Shown here piece by piece: positions 61,101 through 64,000 of a stretch of 64,000 nt of DNA. Within the stretch, counting starts at the first letter, position 1. The number at the start of each line of letters is the position of its first letter. Both the position numbers and the translations under genes were made by a program. The notes beneath the pieces were generated by a model that was not told the origin of the DNA, did not search any database, and saw nothing but the letters and a program-made list of their open reading frames with translations. Source of the stretch: JAVKFF01 sp040226215 (GTDB lineage: Bacteria; Pseudomonadota; Alphaproteobacteria; DSM-16000; Inquilinaceae); contig JAVKFF010000122.1 of NCBI GenBank assembly GCA_040226215.1, positions 1 through 64,000 of the forward strand, written 5' to 3'.

Positions 61101-63398
61101 GCTTATGTCGGTAACCTGATTGTTGCTGCGGATATTCATGTCGCCGCTGGCGCTCAGCAGCTGATGATCCCCGGCGGATGCGCCGCTGAAAAGTATCGCG
61201 CCGTCCACCCTTCCCGTGGTGGGCGTGTCGCCGGCCCAGACATAGAGATCGTCAACGGCGACAAGGTCGCCCGTGATCTCGACATCGTTCGAACCCAGAA
61301 GATAGATACCTCCTGCCTCGATCGACTGAACCAGAATGTCCGCCCGATCATGCTCGTCCGCCCTGCCGGTCCCCTCCTTGTCGAGATCGGCATTGAACGT
61401 CAGGACATGCCCGCCGGCGGCGACGTCCGAATTGATGGTGATCGCCCCATTGGTGATGAAATCGACATCGCCACCGACGTCGATGCTTGCCCCCACGGCG
61501 ACGGTGATCGTCTTGTGCTTCGATTTGTCGGCGTCCAGATCGACGTAGACGCCATTGATCAGGTCATACAGCGCCTGCGATATCGTGCCGCCTCCGCCTG
61601 GATCGTCGGGGTCGGGATCGTCGACCACGCCGCCATTGCCGCCGATCCATCCGGCATAGAAGTGCAGCCCGCCGCCGCCATTGTTGGTGATGGAGCCGCT
61701 TACCGTGATGTTGCCTTCGGCGAGGAAATAAAGCTCGTTCGCGCTGGCGTAGGTCACGCCGTCGACGATGGTGATGTTTCCGGCAGCCAGACTGCCGCTG
61801 ACCGTATCGATCTGAACGTCGCCGCTGCCCAACGCCGTGGTGATCGCGCCCCAGCCGATCGTGGTGTTCGCGCTTGTCGGGTTCCAGTTGTTGGCGATGA
61901 ACGTCCCGCCCGACGTCCCGCTACCCGCGACGATGTTCACGTTCGATGGATCGAGCAAGAGGAGGCCCGCCTCGCCGGCCCCCGCCGCCGAGAGGTCGAC
62001 CGTGCCGTTGTAGTCGAGCCAGTCGCGGCTCGACACCTCGACCAGGCCGCCGTCACCGTCCGCGCCGGCGCCCTTGACGCTGGCATGGCCGAAGAAGTGG
62101 GTGGCCTCCTCCGACCAGAAGATGATCTCGCCGCCATCGCCGTCCAGACGGGCATCGGCCAGAAAACGGGACTCCTCGTTCACGCCGATCGCGGACGCGT
62201 TTCGGATGGCCGGATCGTTGCCCTGGAAGCCGCCGCCGAAATAGATGGCGCCGCCGTCCGTATCGCCGGAGGCATCGAACAGCGCCGCCTCCAGCGCACC
62301 GACCTTGTCGCCCTCGACCCGAATCTCGCCGCCGCGCGTGCCCGTACCGGCCGCACCCGAGGCATCGACCGTGCCGCTGACGAGGACGGTGCTGTCCGCA
62401 CCGCCGTCGATGCCGATATAGCCGCCGGAGCCATCCGCGTTGCGCGCCTCCACGACGCCGGAAATCTCGATGTCGCCACCGTCGGCGGCGATCCTCACCT
62501 GCCCCATCATCTCGCCCAGGCCGGTCGCCCGAACGAGGCCGCTGTTGTTCACGGCGAGCGAGTAGATATTGCCGCCCGCGGCCCGCACCTCGGCCGCCGC
62601 CGCCTCGACCACGCCGGCATTGTCGACGCCGGTGCCAGCGGTGGCGGTGCCGGCCTGGACGAAGACGCGCTGGCCGTTGACGCCGGTCTCCTGCAGCAGG
62701 ATTTCCTGCCCCGCGGCAAGACCGGCGACGCCGCCGGCGGCGATCGAGCCGGAATTCTGGACCTGGCGAGCGAACATCATCACGTCCTGTCCGGCCGTGA
62801 CCTGGCCGGCATTCGTGATCATCGATCCGCTGGCGCCGGCGAAGCGCTGGTCGCCGCCGTTGACGAAGTCATCGTCGGAGATGTCGAGCGTCGAGGCGAC
62901 GAAGCTGCCGCCGGTCGACACCACGCCGCCGGCGCCGATGACGATGCCGTTCTCGTTGATCAGATAGGCACTGCCGGTCGCGTTGAGGGTGCCGTAGATC
63001 TCCGACAGGTTCTGGCCGGTGACGCGGTTGAGGGTGGCGCCCGCGCCGTTGTTGATGTTGACCGTGCCGCCGGCGCCGATCGAGAAGCTGTTCCAGTTGA
63101 TGATGCCGGTGTTGCTGGACTGGCCGACATCCATCACCGGCCCGCTCTGGCCGATCGTGCCCTGGCCGTGCACGAACTCACCGCCGGTGGGCAGTTCCTG
63201 GGCGCCGGCGAGCGGGGAGAGCGAGAACGGCAAGAGCGCGCCGCTGACGATCGCCGTCGTCGCCCACCACAGCCGGCGCGGCAGACGGCGCGGGCGTGTC
63301 ACGCCGTCCGACACACCTGACGGTCCTGACGCGCGGGCATTTGCCGCGCGGACAGGTACGGGATCGCACTTCTTCGGCACAGTGCTGAATCCGGACAT
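34146..63398 (-). CDS. giant two-partner secretion exoprotein (filamentous-haemagglutinin family, about 9,750 residues)
   Basis: One uninterrupted frame of 9,751 codons starts at ATG 63398, preceded by AAGGTGG at 63406-63412. An in-frame TTG two codons earlier (63404) is less likely. An extended signal peptide (RRLPRRLWWATTAIVSGALL, cleavage near residue 67) leads into a TPS secretion domain (about 70-330) with IINWNSFSIGAGGTVNINNG and LINENGIVIGAGG, the FHA-type export signal. The bulk is Gly/Asp/Thr/Ala-rich beta-helix sequence with 11 large repeated modules (listed separately). The C-terminus has a Pro-rich hinge (DPPPPPDP) and two cysteines (DTCLETTIEDYC). I see no enzymatic, RTX or CDI toxin domain. 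It is probably a cell-surface fibre or adhesin exported by the adjacent TpsB. The predicted mass is near 1 MDa, among the larger bacterial proteins. Confidence 0.92.
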   Translation of the reverse strand: MSGFSTVPKKCDPVPVRAANARASGPSGVSDGVTRPRRLPRRLWWATTAIVSGALLPFSLSPLAGAQELPTGGEFVHGQGTIGQSGPVMDVGQSSNTGIINWNSFSIGAGGTVNINNGAGATLNRVTGQNLSEIYGTLNATGSAYLINENGIVIGAGGVVSTGGSFVASTLDISDDDFVNGGDQRFAGASGSMITNAGQVTAGQDVMMFARQVQNSGSIAAGGVAGLAAGQEILLQETGVNGQRVFVQAGTATAGTGVDNAGVVEAAAAEVRAAGGNIYSLAVNNSGLVRATGLGEMMGQVRIAADGGDIEISGVVEARNADGSGGYIGIDGGADSTVLVSGTVDASGAAGTGTRGGEIRVEGDKVGALEAALFDASGDTDGGAIYFGGGFQGNDPAIRNASAIGVNEESRFLADARLDGDGGEIIFWSEEATHFFGHASVKGAGADGDGGLVEVSSRDWLDYNGTVDLSAAGAGEAGLLLLDPSNVNIVAGSGTSGGTFIANNWNPTSANTTIGWGAITTALGSGDVQIDTVSGSLAAGNITIVDGVTYASANELYFLAEGNITVSGSITNNGGGGLHFYAGWIGGNGGVVDDPDPDDPGGGGTISQALYDLINGVYVDLDADKSKHKTITVAVGASIDVGGDVDFITNGAITINSDVAAGGHVLTFNADLDKEGTGRADEHDRADILVQSIEAGGIYLLGSNDVEITGDLVAVDDLYVWAGDTPTTGRVDGAILFSGASAGDHQLLSASGDMNIRSNNQVTDISATVTLYQAPIFKHVDIERPGTVTDQLRMSGFGDTYIQAAPGETLIEGTYIIIQSANNIYINDDLYANDLTTDSINGSIILNAGRDIFIDTENFSGSRVTVNAAGLSVGGVFDYTREGNIYINQPLRVELAQGNPSSWGVSGGTLQSYNSWRQGVQTEGSTTRNDFSNVTFAYRSDSTSAATTKMEFSGFDDVLIDFDLDPGVTEATVDGDFLVHNISGDLTVVDSLRVINSASIVSPGADSPASLGSVRVFDLLDGAGANEVTFQGDVTTTAVNPGAGDPWGAILIDTAPGYANAGDIVIVGDLVASGTIELDSGQSITLGGDVVAGDDATILAGNWNAASAAAKADFLQAGVVSLTGGVGSKISLADETDLFIRSGSFGGRSEQIGTHRFTYDGAGSDTAASIDIGGFKSMDIDTTSGGPLRTTGDINLWVEDLTQVRSSLIATGGDIDLRSYAGINVQGTGDPIDISGQSVTLDTVDNDGTATDFGQGRVIFFGTPQPAGRNTIAATNAITIESGETGGAKSNFTNVDFAYAGANDFYTGPVNLTGFRDVDIFMDDAEASQTLTTQAGFTLNNIEDLRLFDSLESTASITLTNLASVNSATGPDAGDTAKGALIAPSLVIGNLSHAAGVTASSIKTNVDTLTLTTVGSGSFTAQEEDSLTFTSNNAGSINANLAIQAQGDINLGFTGTIALTGSNTALIEADADLSSLFGPGSGGDGLGAIWANTSQVRRLTTQAGTLKLLSGERYAETAGGHTAGAIANFTLTDQAATNALYARSGGGDYTVRGFTDLRLAGSAAADHGSTTGDTLIHVARDLTIEQEILSSIDSGFDTTVMLAAGGNITTSGSGKVQADNVIAVAGGGVDIRTNTNNFGGALVGRDASWNFGPHSALNKFIVTNDRALTITDLSDARSGGVISFTDMGVETDGSGAVVYDGIATDNRAVTVTTTTDDLLINANIKLGDATGVDAGTVTQSVTLNAADNLLHIDADVAGRVIANRVSLNADDGKVGGGTGSFKTYAVNIDFSTDSTLTTTDSSVDIVNDRGAVVSGTTATTGALGGVTVETLNDGVADATAGRLAVGAAGITVSGTGDIDLLALDAASDVLFGGTAYTQGGDISAEAGRQIRDTLGAELAHGSNPARDDSGLKLSAGGDITLIAKTVGLDDAAYGHSAVTNDLDLFAGGSINVTAQGGDTAGYGAYIKVLGDVINPAIISDGAISIETIGSVDASVAEAGDIELNTTGLASGIQGGKHGYVRLIADDDIVINQDIVAETLDGGLNTVDSGYILVRADRLISQTDTDARMRGEVAEIVSGFDDVTGGAGSGSNPIRTDVDILLVGTQDGGMIIENDGAVDVRGSGLAYNRDGDARSGNASKAGNITVTALDGDLTVSNAVSAYGLTLTASQLRSVSGNISLTTQNGDIRFSKVVDTGGDVTLTSSSDILGDGASHLVSGDVITMTANGLIGADTDSLVRFDADTRIAATTSGANAGDIHLAATGAARIDRLKADDGAADIYLTSVFSVFDARVDSDPEGSNIWGDDARIRSGGTIGGTGTDDLDTFVNTIGVSAAGNIYLEELDGLTIAGETTAGNGVINLTSAGAGDITVGSVADSGGVFGSLSGLTTHNAAKVGSGGDVVLRNVSGDIVQSEGITADGLSATTVNGAVDLDGAANDVNLLAGSVAGGNFRYDDVDGFEIASLSALQNGQNGLAAGGNAIILTAAGDVSQSAGVSGNALSVAVTGANSDILLNLRDDAGTLGDTTDDTTPNDVTLFAAETAGGNVEWTDADGVTVADLNATDADAVGGVSTAGGTLTIDAAGLIDQQLVAGAILDIGNGTFITERDDTIGKVDITADGGADGTLVLGDADVAGDYTITVLNGDDAEIIGTINVAGDFMINGATIITNNGTVTTGGIDIAGFLADLADDGVANVIGNDGATTFDISEVADLIQQVVDDNGLTDVTFDLSYEGFSGNDLTDQAVNLAGNNIIAGELSVRTTDPNLVSTGTQYVNVFQDALVEFDNLDSMTFQGTLGSVWGGDNNLNGGAGSVVRLNLSGNRFEHELRFEDVARVNAKSVEDLVIGTSYITGDEVDSNSDLILTTESGSDISLVGDVAVGRSSDETLRDLDARATLTSSGNITDDGGRLRTIFLAGSSAGYTILDGANEVAVLENFTNSGHDSDPVFFRGFTLNDTAGGLTIAGDLTVNAGAGRITTIDDLLVTGTATATATGRDLELTSTAGSIDLQGAVSALNTNANLGVLALNAGGGTVSQTVDGKIIAQTLTGSSTGDTDLYQASNAIEELQDYVSGGGFALDDTGQHPTLLANDGLFIDDGADSGSFALQANGDVLITSAGDGSGGTFGSTRIIVDNAIDAGTGDITIEIAGGGIETNSAGDITTAGGTIRLEAIGSGFGIDIGGDLDTAEAGGIELDAGNRIEQTGGRIDTGFLDADTTDYASGGHVTIRAGGGSDDSLDLGDSIVAGDYYVDTDSNDFITILGEILTGGDFTFTGLNKGVIVGPDGSIDAGGESLFELFVDIVNDGIFDARDNSSTVAGSGGGGGFTGGGVAGLASALANLGSSPDPSDNDGDTTFYINEEIAGWIEQAAADFGEITINLRYSETTYQENWDDAVLLDNASNDIAGLLTVRTVDRVETGARTVDVNLSQSLSNTFFVPDGIMDLGNATLNIVAELGRDYGGTNDRDGGVGSIINLAATEDDPSVNSFDSNTFGTINILNGGETSIREEDQVVLGAINVLGDLVVSSNDSGIEFTDTVGVGYLSDGTEMVDRTTKLYAIGDNGGATDGVDTSGAGRLLTSQLTGNANSGGFVLNGANEIDSLFAIQSFLGGDLIINDVAGGLILEDERINAYGFNGRPGDIIVSTAGGDMFMSSVPRSQNFGVGDLHGDILLRTTGGDIVQQVQPAGTSIIRADNLSLEASGSIFLGDEIHQVNTLSAMAGGDIFFANEGPLTIADNAAELVGTGALAGVNGLVGVTATSGIFDLTTTDGGSGGDVDQEAGAMVDVDTLTMDIAGKAILGDDNKITILQDVVTLGDLVVNDISGGLLIRDTAADGDGAAVTTNGGSVEIASASGGVAGSKLIVTGAIDTTGALPGGSVTLGMTSGALSTQADAGQGGVAGDIVTDGGDVALSTVTSGAITIGADITASDGGANHGSVAVTSASSIRQDSGADVATGGAASITYLSAMQDITLAGDGTSLTTGSGAITLDTQGAGGGILLNGTVTTAGTLRLDAGGAHGQAGVLGEGFEAVLQTAGVIDVGSLDVDTSDYTDVASAYVTAGDGTGALELGDSDVGSDYTVDVWDGSDVDIVGQILVGGDFKVLTDGTIVISGGGVDDGVYTGGTDHVSILADILTGTFNAIDTSGTGDFDISIYQALIEQAAEDGKDITVNLFHERFGADQSGEALAVNLTRNNLVSGELTVRTRASAIDPTAATITDVNLVQSAGAADWQGNAQGLPDIGLDLTDTSAGVVRDLSVVARLGAGYGGVSTLNGGTGSTAALGLAENLLDLASFRNTSQATVVSSGDLSLGQSWVTGDGDAGTADLTATALGTAAGTSGGVTLTGEVLVGFGNLSGTTVEGDTQSTAVLTAAGDIADAGAGRLTAWTLTGSAGGQAVLDNLAAVQRLGDVTTGSGFTLVDGLGTLPVGTPVTYTGLQVVGDVSAATGEVAISTIGDLLVEAAGTLDATAGDVTLTAAAGGGDAGSIGLGGAVTGAGTVSLTAAGTVGQDAAGVVTAGVLTGASGGLTDLGQAANAVTVLQDYVSGGSFTLDDTGNTDGLVIADGNADTIGLEAAGTIAVTTLGDGTASGDDLDDENDGVLDHAEVGGAALVVDAGVLSTGSGADIALTASKTGIDLTANGRIELVDGTIALTVDTVGFGIRLAGDVTGNLTGGGAYEGRLELLAGHIIEQTAGAITIGSLDADTVAWGEQGDADIAASGGASLDGDQGDAALQLGDASVSGDYRVTSQSGQPVEITGDVDVAGDFTIDGTTDVREVGGGSTQAGGDNGAGLLADIYDGSFNAVDGADGAEDATFTITADLATAIEAAADRGNDIEIRLWEEQDVLTSTLKTGRAVLLTGAGNVVEGEITVRTGDVAFDGTLAADVNLAQDVALDLDQSAGLRNLTLDARLGERFGGPNALNPLAGLGTGLGSTILLDQAGNVFGDLAVADAWTTEIQESGTLTVTDILTQGDVTLVGDGADIEIAGALRAGFVDNGDTTYTQVTAAQTGNAEDGAAVFFGATAGSAIAVTSDLDADQVDGDADDGFVWAARLGTVDRGGAIATSRLLGQNRIGEVLTYATTAAVAEAQVLIDSEGGLLISGPLASTGGDIRYDTTGAMTLDGTITSLGGLVELTARDGGFTATAAGDIASAGGDVAITTIGTGNVTLGGDITASDGASHGDITVQSQTGGILQLAGSAVSTGGGADITYLTTGRNITTANGASLTASSGTIFLHSQGAGGGILANGAIATGSAGGLKLDAGGDYDGAGAGTAAIVQTNGTIDVGTLDVDTSDYAAAASANVKAGGDTGALLLGDSDVGGDYTVTDTSDLGVTIAGEVKVGGDFKVISNGDIVIDTGAGGIVLVGGADYVTILAEILEGTFHAIDTTGTGDFDITLYQQAIEDAIADQGLTDIEVHLWSKTYVADVGIPDAVAVDLGAAGNRVAGELTVRTLTSGIDPDEWSIAHVDLVQSASTVDWNGDAYAAGSQALGLGTASLTVRGLLGSDHAGAFTGLTGGEFWLSPGDGNTASLDLTSGDTGGAGNVFGTVRLINLAGAALTEEGEVDLADSWITGDGNAASDDLVVTSEAGDIRLSGSVKTGFALGETLSYDIDGNDVLGAVAPLFVGSDRVHQASTTVLTAAAGPIADEVGGRLLTGRLTGLSGGLTTLDAANEIDDLGPFQAGGDLTVNDAADGLTVVGLVRSTGGSISLTTAGNLLVDGAAPDAGAVTADSGDIALTAVDETVAGRDGLVSRGSIDLEGAVGAAAGTVMLTADEDIAQTAAGAISAETLTGTSGGDTVLDQANALTILAGFTTGTQGTRGNTFTLGDRGNTDGLVISAGVVSNGGDITVETLGDGAYDGADPLKIGEALIVDATVVSGGGDIRLVNNRGGILTTAAGDIAAAGAAPGAIYLSTVEDATGGFGIALAGDLDARDTDAGTLDQQLVGAGDVELHGGHVIQQVGGTSIILAGRLYAQTKLYADAGDVAVTADGAVGASSNADFLADEVLNLGDATVAGDYTITSNSDVALITGTIKVAGDFTINGVGTVFDDGGSTEVGGTNQGGLLADIYDGTFFAIDNTGASTFDIDGDLAAAIEGAAERGQNIDVSLWYTDYEAVGGPLDGPAISLTGTNRVGQELSVDTVDFVWDPLATQDRDVNLSQSADLQLLDSDAGVTRNLTVRARIGTAFAGLVPAAPNALNGGVGSVATLDGAGNAFGTVNIFNAARATVVEAGDVTLGRVNISGDLTSTGQNLNTDPALADLAVESIGGDITLTNAVRVGFVENGGAGVATGDASASAGFIADAGGVADTGAAGSLKTAQLGGRSLEATILDNAATRVDDLYRYAVAGAGQSFELDDGAGGLAVRGPVTSAGGLVRIETSTGEMFVDAQILSAGGAIDLLVNDGAFRSSALGDLLASGGDITVTTLGTGDVTLGGNLDARGVGANGEVAVTSAGEILQETTSRVFTDDLAGVTFTTAGENITTAAGSLISAGAGTVFLHAAGSGGGIALGGDITTDAVGAVKLDAGGAHDGSADGVAILQTAGLISTGSLDADTSDYDAADSALVTAAGGSDGRLQLGDTDVRGDYTVTTTADGVDVVGVVKVGGTFKIVGTDDIALIGPDGKIVVAGNDLVSLLADIQDGDGIFNARETATGEFDISHYQDLIESVYAGQDLEIRLWYQGYDSDTATFKTAIDLSRNNVVEGDLTVRTITSGIDPATPVTRHVNLVQSGLDADGASVGGLALTDSAVTIRALLGQQHGAAFGVPGASWLNDLNGGFGSDVTLDQTNNRFEAIGFENVRRVTLRETGDTNLGDSWITGDGDTATADLTVSSTARIFIDGDVGVGLGRGIALDSSGGAVNPNGDPLPLAAPHEEHLVDGVALSKLTAMSQILDQGAGLLRTGALTGSAGTNVVLDAQNQIGELRAFATTSGFALNDVNGPAAWDGLDVTGAVSAATSGAIALDVVGDVTVTMSGSLTASMGDVSVTTVSGVTAGDQLFQGAVTASEGTVELVSSGSVSQSDLGVVTAKVLTGTSVGFTDLGVLANAVTALTDFTAGGLLSLDDTGNTDGLLVSGTVSAAGAIALTTQGSGGAQAQGQSEIGAAPLLVTGAVSTTGTDASGADITLTVADVAGTGTGGIHLDGGSLTTTDGTVRLAALGTGYGIVLAGDVTGAFDGLDHEGRLELDAGHVIEQVSGSITVGSLDAETQDYAVAGDAEVVASGGSDGRLGLGDSVVGDDYTVTTVGGDGVDIEGKLVVGGDFRVNGTTDVAYVAPDGSTQVGGENQGGLLADIADGSFNAIDNTGSETFEIDGTIAGAIADASAGGADEIEVKLWYEDFAEATEAGPAILLTSATNVVAGQVTVRTAGAETLTSLGEAAVNLTQTAALSIETADALTIRARLGAGFGGTNGLNGGLGSTIALADAGNVFGDLTVANGWTTTVVDSGLLSVAAADAGHDGVLTQGDVALTGGAGLAVAGPVRAGFVDNGGGSYTEVTAGQTGGAEDGALLALTALAGDVTTDVGTGFVWADRLTVDAAGAGAGNAVLDGDNKVRALQDSVTAGSLVLNDIEGGLLIRDTAADGDGTALDAGGDVTVTSAAGGVGGSVLRVANTIDTSAAGGGAGGTVSLSMSEGDLETLADGLITTGGGGGGGDVLLRTLVTGDIALAGQVLTGQAPTGGGEVRATTDDGSIATTATGDIASSGGDVTLTTLAGGDIALGGDVDLGAGTALLTADAAGGVRQETTSTVMGAAGRAGAAIGTDGTPAAATATLSVNAIARGGDLDWLGSTTTTGGGVSLESVVDGIRLGGDLATGSGGTMGGLFLDAGGAHGGGFGSGSEAIIQTAGTLTIGDLDADTTDYADAGSVGVRAAGGDDDDLTLGDSKVAGDYVIDVWDGGDGNGDGVTIDGKIFVGGDFIVDGTTLITQTGNGETYVGGTNEPGLIADIRDDGKFNAQATDGDDFDVSAYADVINETAATGGIDAIEVKLFYDTYDVGNLQEAQAISLGGDNVIGGRLTVNTVDPDIDIDNPVVRDVNLVQNDLTGTGALDIGGDSLALLARLGNVPAAQAPAVAGPNALNLGWGSTVELGNAGNLLGTVSIDDAFTTLIREQGDATLGEVTVTGDLTVEAGGAIVLTDAVEAGYRTADGARVDGGTTTTLTAGLGIDGTGGLLRTGTLTGSTADGDAILDGANEIDRLDAFATQGDLVLNDIGGGLDVVGAVDAFANGASAGSIDIDTAGDLTVTGTGSATADSGDVTLTATTDVGADGAIRLEGAVTAAAGTVTLEAETDITQTGAGIVVADILTGKSVTGFTDLAVADNRVRELATFSAGGADAGGRSFALNDIDGGLLISGLLSAQGDVLVHTAGAGTGSGLAGDLGDERLVVDNAVQSNGGDISLDIAGGGIVTTGAGDIASSGGTIRLESIGSGFGIRLEGDLDATIDGGLELDAGNLIAQFAGTITTGTLDADTSEYDEGGNVAVTADGNDGTPDDSLELGDAMVAGDYIVTAINTSKATITGNILVGGDFLINGVTQFVNGGGTVDAGGDSPVELYFDIVDDGIFDAVDNTGAETFEIDGEIAGWLAEAAGTSGIDGITINLSSEQIAYETGSLQDAILLNSGSNRVAGELTVRTRERIVDPTASTELDVNLDQSAAFDIGADGLNVNADLGTLHSGSTTNDLNGGEGALITLGLGNRFGVVNVSNGFTTLLTDEDDLELGQVIVQGDLRAVANTGAIDIRGDVAAGYLANLAPLPGIDRVIALDAAGAITTANPGSGGRLLATTLTGQAGGSATMDGANQIAALEGFTTSGDLRLRDTGGNGLQVTDLVGSGGGDIFLTTEGGDLAIDAAVGAGGGDILLAAAGDITQSAVLSANGLSTRATGSVVLDSVVNDIALFSGKAGLDIDLRAGGAVELADLSDDLVGGALGGGLAGLDGVAGLHAGGNATLRAGGDVTQEGANALVDVAGLAIEADGEIILAEDGNETVNLALLTDGSQAIYHDASGVNIHTIDGIVGLNTGGTGYLELDTAGTITQSAGAALTIGEGYLRTARDTSIGKADITATSPGGQLDLLAGTSVAGDYTLNLGDRDAEVQPTIEVGGDFTVNTTGNVVGGAENATVGGANNTLNQDASADTIYATGDDQLFELDQGHITGDRPADVTIKLYSEDTDVGGFANAQAILLNDGANSILGGLKVVTGEVTVTKTGTFSNYDLGQSEAIDFLDINITVDAKLGTNFQDAGGAPGTNTINTGDGSRVFLTDAGNLNFGALSSYNTHDTSIVGTGAGGGTLVVEEMQVYGDLSVDSLTESLEVRFADAHGADVMLTAGGNVREDGDGDTDILGGNLIITAGGGIGADNALDTAVDTIQAGSGTDAVRIAELDDIGVHQIRGGGAGDQSVTLTAGGAVIDQNGADFATGAATQASANIRGSEVDITAGSIGTAANDLDIIAGDIDATATGGGVSIGSTNTATVRASLIAQTGGDVSFHQIGGGDAIVDELSGGDVLINVIDSGDLTVTRMSAAGMAELFAKTGDGNLTLGGDGVLDAAGEILGIANNDLTVVAGTTVAGDDGLTLVGDEQSPFAPGPGVVTISGANLASGNGLVRVFAANRDGTEDGGPAGLVYDGATRFNGQAFSPGPEYLNTDTEQWYVFYQDDPGITLAGTAYNLFYKEINFDPPPPPDPSLEPVDTCLETTIEDYCGGGPEGESAGYDFALMFDRDAPMPTVQDMVQAEHSFMINEDQFYAVRQVNFVNTTVGADAEPTAYASGIIQVGSN
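36000..55600 (-). repeat. array of 11 divergent modules (about 570-830 residues each) within tpsA
   Basis: Each module contains an anchor of GDYxV, a short strand, V(G/A)GDF, then a block like LLADIxDGxFNAID, an acidic helix-like stretch, a run like IEVxLWYxxY, GxLTVRT, and DVNLxQS. The GDF anchors lie near 55434, 53605, 51125, 49134, 47399, 45320, 43616, 41661, 39706, 37876 and 36160. The mean period is about 1,930 bp. Copies 3, 5, 7 and 9 (counting from the N-terminus) have a B-type core ending FDIxxYQxxIE or similar. Copies 4, 6 and 8 have an A-type core (GLLADIYDGSFNA-like, then AIEAAAxRG). Copies 2 and 10 share a C-type core (FDIVxDGIFDAxDN). A second motif, LTGxxGGxxxLDxANxIxxL, recurs at least 12 times. 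Boundaries are approximate because they were found by eye. Confidence 0.8.
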
Positions 63399-63962
63399 GG
63401 TCAATCCACCTTAACGATCGCGCCTCAGCCACCCCCATGGCAGAACTAGGCGCACGGTACGCCAATCCATACATTCAGAGATCGGGCCAGTTTAGTCAAT
63501 AATTTAGCGACAACTGCCAAATTATTGTGAAGTCAACAGAACTGGTGATTTCATAATTATTGCGATTCGACATCGAGTATAATCGACTATTTATTTTGCT
63601 CTTGTGAATTAATACTCGGACAAGGGACGCTGGTTCTGTCGGTTGTGGGAATGAACGCAAAGAAATATGCTATGGTATTAATTATTTCGTTATTAGATTG
63701 CGGACGAAAGGTACAGAATCTAGGTTAATATTCCTATGTTAATCTCGCACCGAACGCTTACTTTAGACGATGTACTTAATGAAGTCTGTCTGATCGCATT
63801 TGGACGGGGCAGCCCTCGCCGCCGGCGCGAAGCGCACATGAGGGCCCGACATCAGACGTGCTGGATCTGCGAGGTTCCTGGCCTAAGCCGGGATGACCTG
63901 GGATGCCTCGCGGCAGTGCCGGACAATCCGGGAAGGGAGAATCTGGGAAGAAACGAGGCCTG
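63399..63962 (-). promoter_or_regulatory. AT-rich upstream region of tpsA with an inverted repeat
   Basis: I find no convincing gene in these 564 bases. The part at 63480-63780 is strongly AT-rich, unlike everything around it. A perfect inverted repeat, CAATAATTT (63497-63505) and AAATTATTG (63519-63527), has a 13-base spacer. TAATTATTG recurs at 63554-63562, so three related sites lie within 70 bases. These could bind a regulator, or a nucleoid protein that prefers AT-rich DNA. A minus-strand TTGACT (about 63531-63536) might be a -35 element. The tpsA leader would then be over 100 bases long. Confidence 0.5.
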
Positions 63963-64000
63963 TGGTGGGCACGAGAGGAGTCGAACCTCTGACCTCCGCG
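63963..64000 (-). tRNA. tRNA gene, 3' part only (isotype not determinable)
   Basis: On the minus strand the last 38 bases read as a variable loop AGGTC, a T arm AGAGG-TTCGACT-CCTCT, the acceptor half CGTGCCC, discriminator A and an encoded CCA end (plus-strand 63963-63965). The complement CGCGG before the variable loop fits an anticodon-stem 3' half. The anticodon and D arm lie beyond the window, so the amino acid cannot be named. It lies about 560 bases upstream of tpsA, and the two are on the same strand. Confidence 0.85.

Noticed and set aside
63736..64000. A plus-strand frame starting MLISHRTLTLDDVLNEVCL and open to the window end
   Set aside because: It runs straight through the tRNA gene (reading GGHERSRTSDLR there), a common artefact, and lacks a good ribosome-binding site.
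1..64000. CRISPR arrays, insertion sequences, prophage genes or attachment sites
   Set aside because: No direct-repeat/spacer pattern, transposase, integrase or phage structural gene was seen. The repeats present are the tpsA modules, the palindromic cluster and small tandem repeats. The tRNA at the right edge shows no duplicated 3' end within the window that I could see.

Overview
The window is a high-GC chromosomal segment, most likely from a free-living alphaproteobacterium (Rhodospirillales-like is my best guess). The pointers are the C-terminal end of a C4-pathway 5-aminolevulinate synthase, a GapR nucleoid protein, a DUF1244 protein, a cysteine-poor L36, two TRAP-type binding proteins and generally alphaproteobacterial gene content. 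I see no insertion sequence, phage, CRISPR array or plasmid function. Genes are packed tightly in short operons on both strands.

Layout, left half. hemA (partial) and a possible 19-residue membrane microprotein are followed by a TRAP transporter operon (dctP, dctQ, dctM) that ends in a secreted c-type cytochrome. A cluster of palindromes separates it from an unrecognised His-rich protein. Next is a minus-strand lipid-transport operon read as mlaE (STAS-fused), mlaF, mlaD, an auxiliary lipoprotein and an orphan TAXI-type binding protein. apt follows, interrupted by an in-frame TAA, then an amidase, a flavodoxin-fold oxidoreductase, a GH13 alpha-glucosidase, a creatininase-family amidohydrolase, a CpdA-like phosphodiesterase, a ClpP-like protease with an apparent Ser-His-Asn triad, TrkH, GapR, a cardiolipin synthase, a DUF1244 protein, a YbdK-type ligase and an N-formylglutamate amidohydrolase.

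Middle. A GntR/FCD regulator, pyruvate kinase and an NTF2-fold protein lie on the plus strand. The glycolate oxidase genes glcD, glcE and glcF plus a TPR protein run on the minus strand, with a perfect TGGT-N3-ACCA operator just before glcD. The L36 gene rpmJ and a LuxR-type regulator with a degenerate receiver follow.

Right half (about 31.5 to 64 kb). This is one two-partner secretion locus. tpsA is a single uninterrupted 29.25 kb reading frame encoding about 9,750 residues (roughly 1 MDa), a filamentous-haemagglutinin-type exoprotein. tpsB, downstream on the same strand, encodes the outer-membrane transporter with an unusual SPOR-like domain in front of its POTRA domains. TpsA carries at least 11 copies of a module averaging about 640 residues. 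The middle copies alternate between two flavours, giving a higher-order repeat of about 1,240 residues. The LuxR-type gene converges on tpsB and is a candidate local regulator. An AT-rich region of about 560 bp precedes tpsA, and the window ends inside a tRNA gene.

The most striking content is the giant TpsA with its nested repeat architecture and its SPOR-fused transporter. Next are the apt nonsense codon and the altered ClpP triad.
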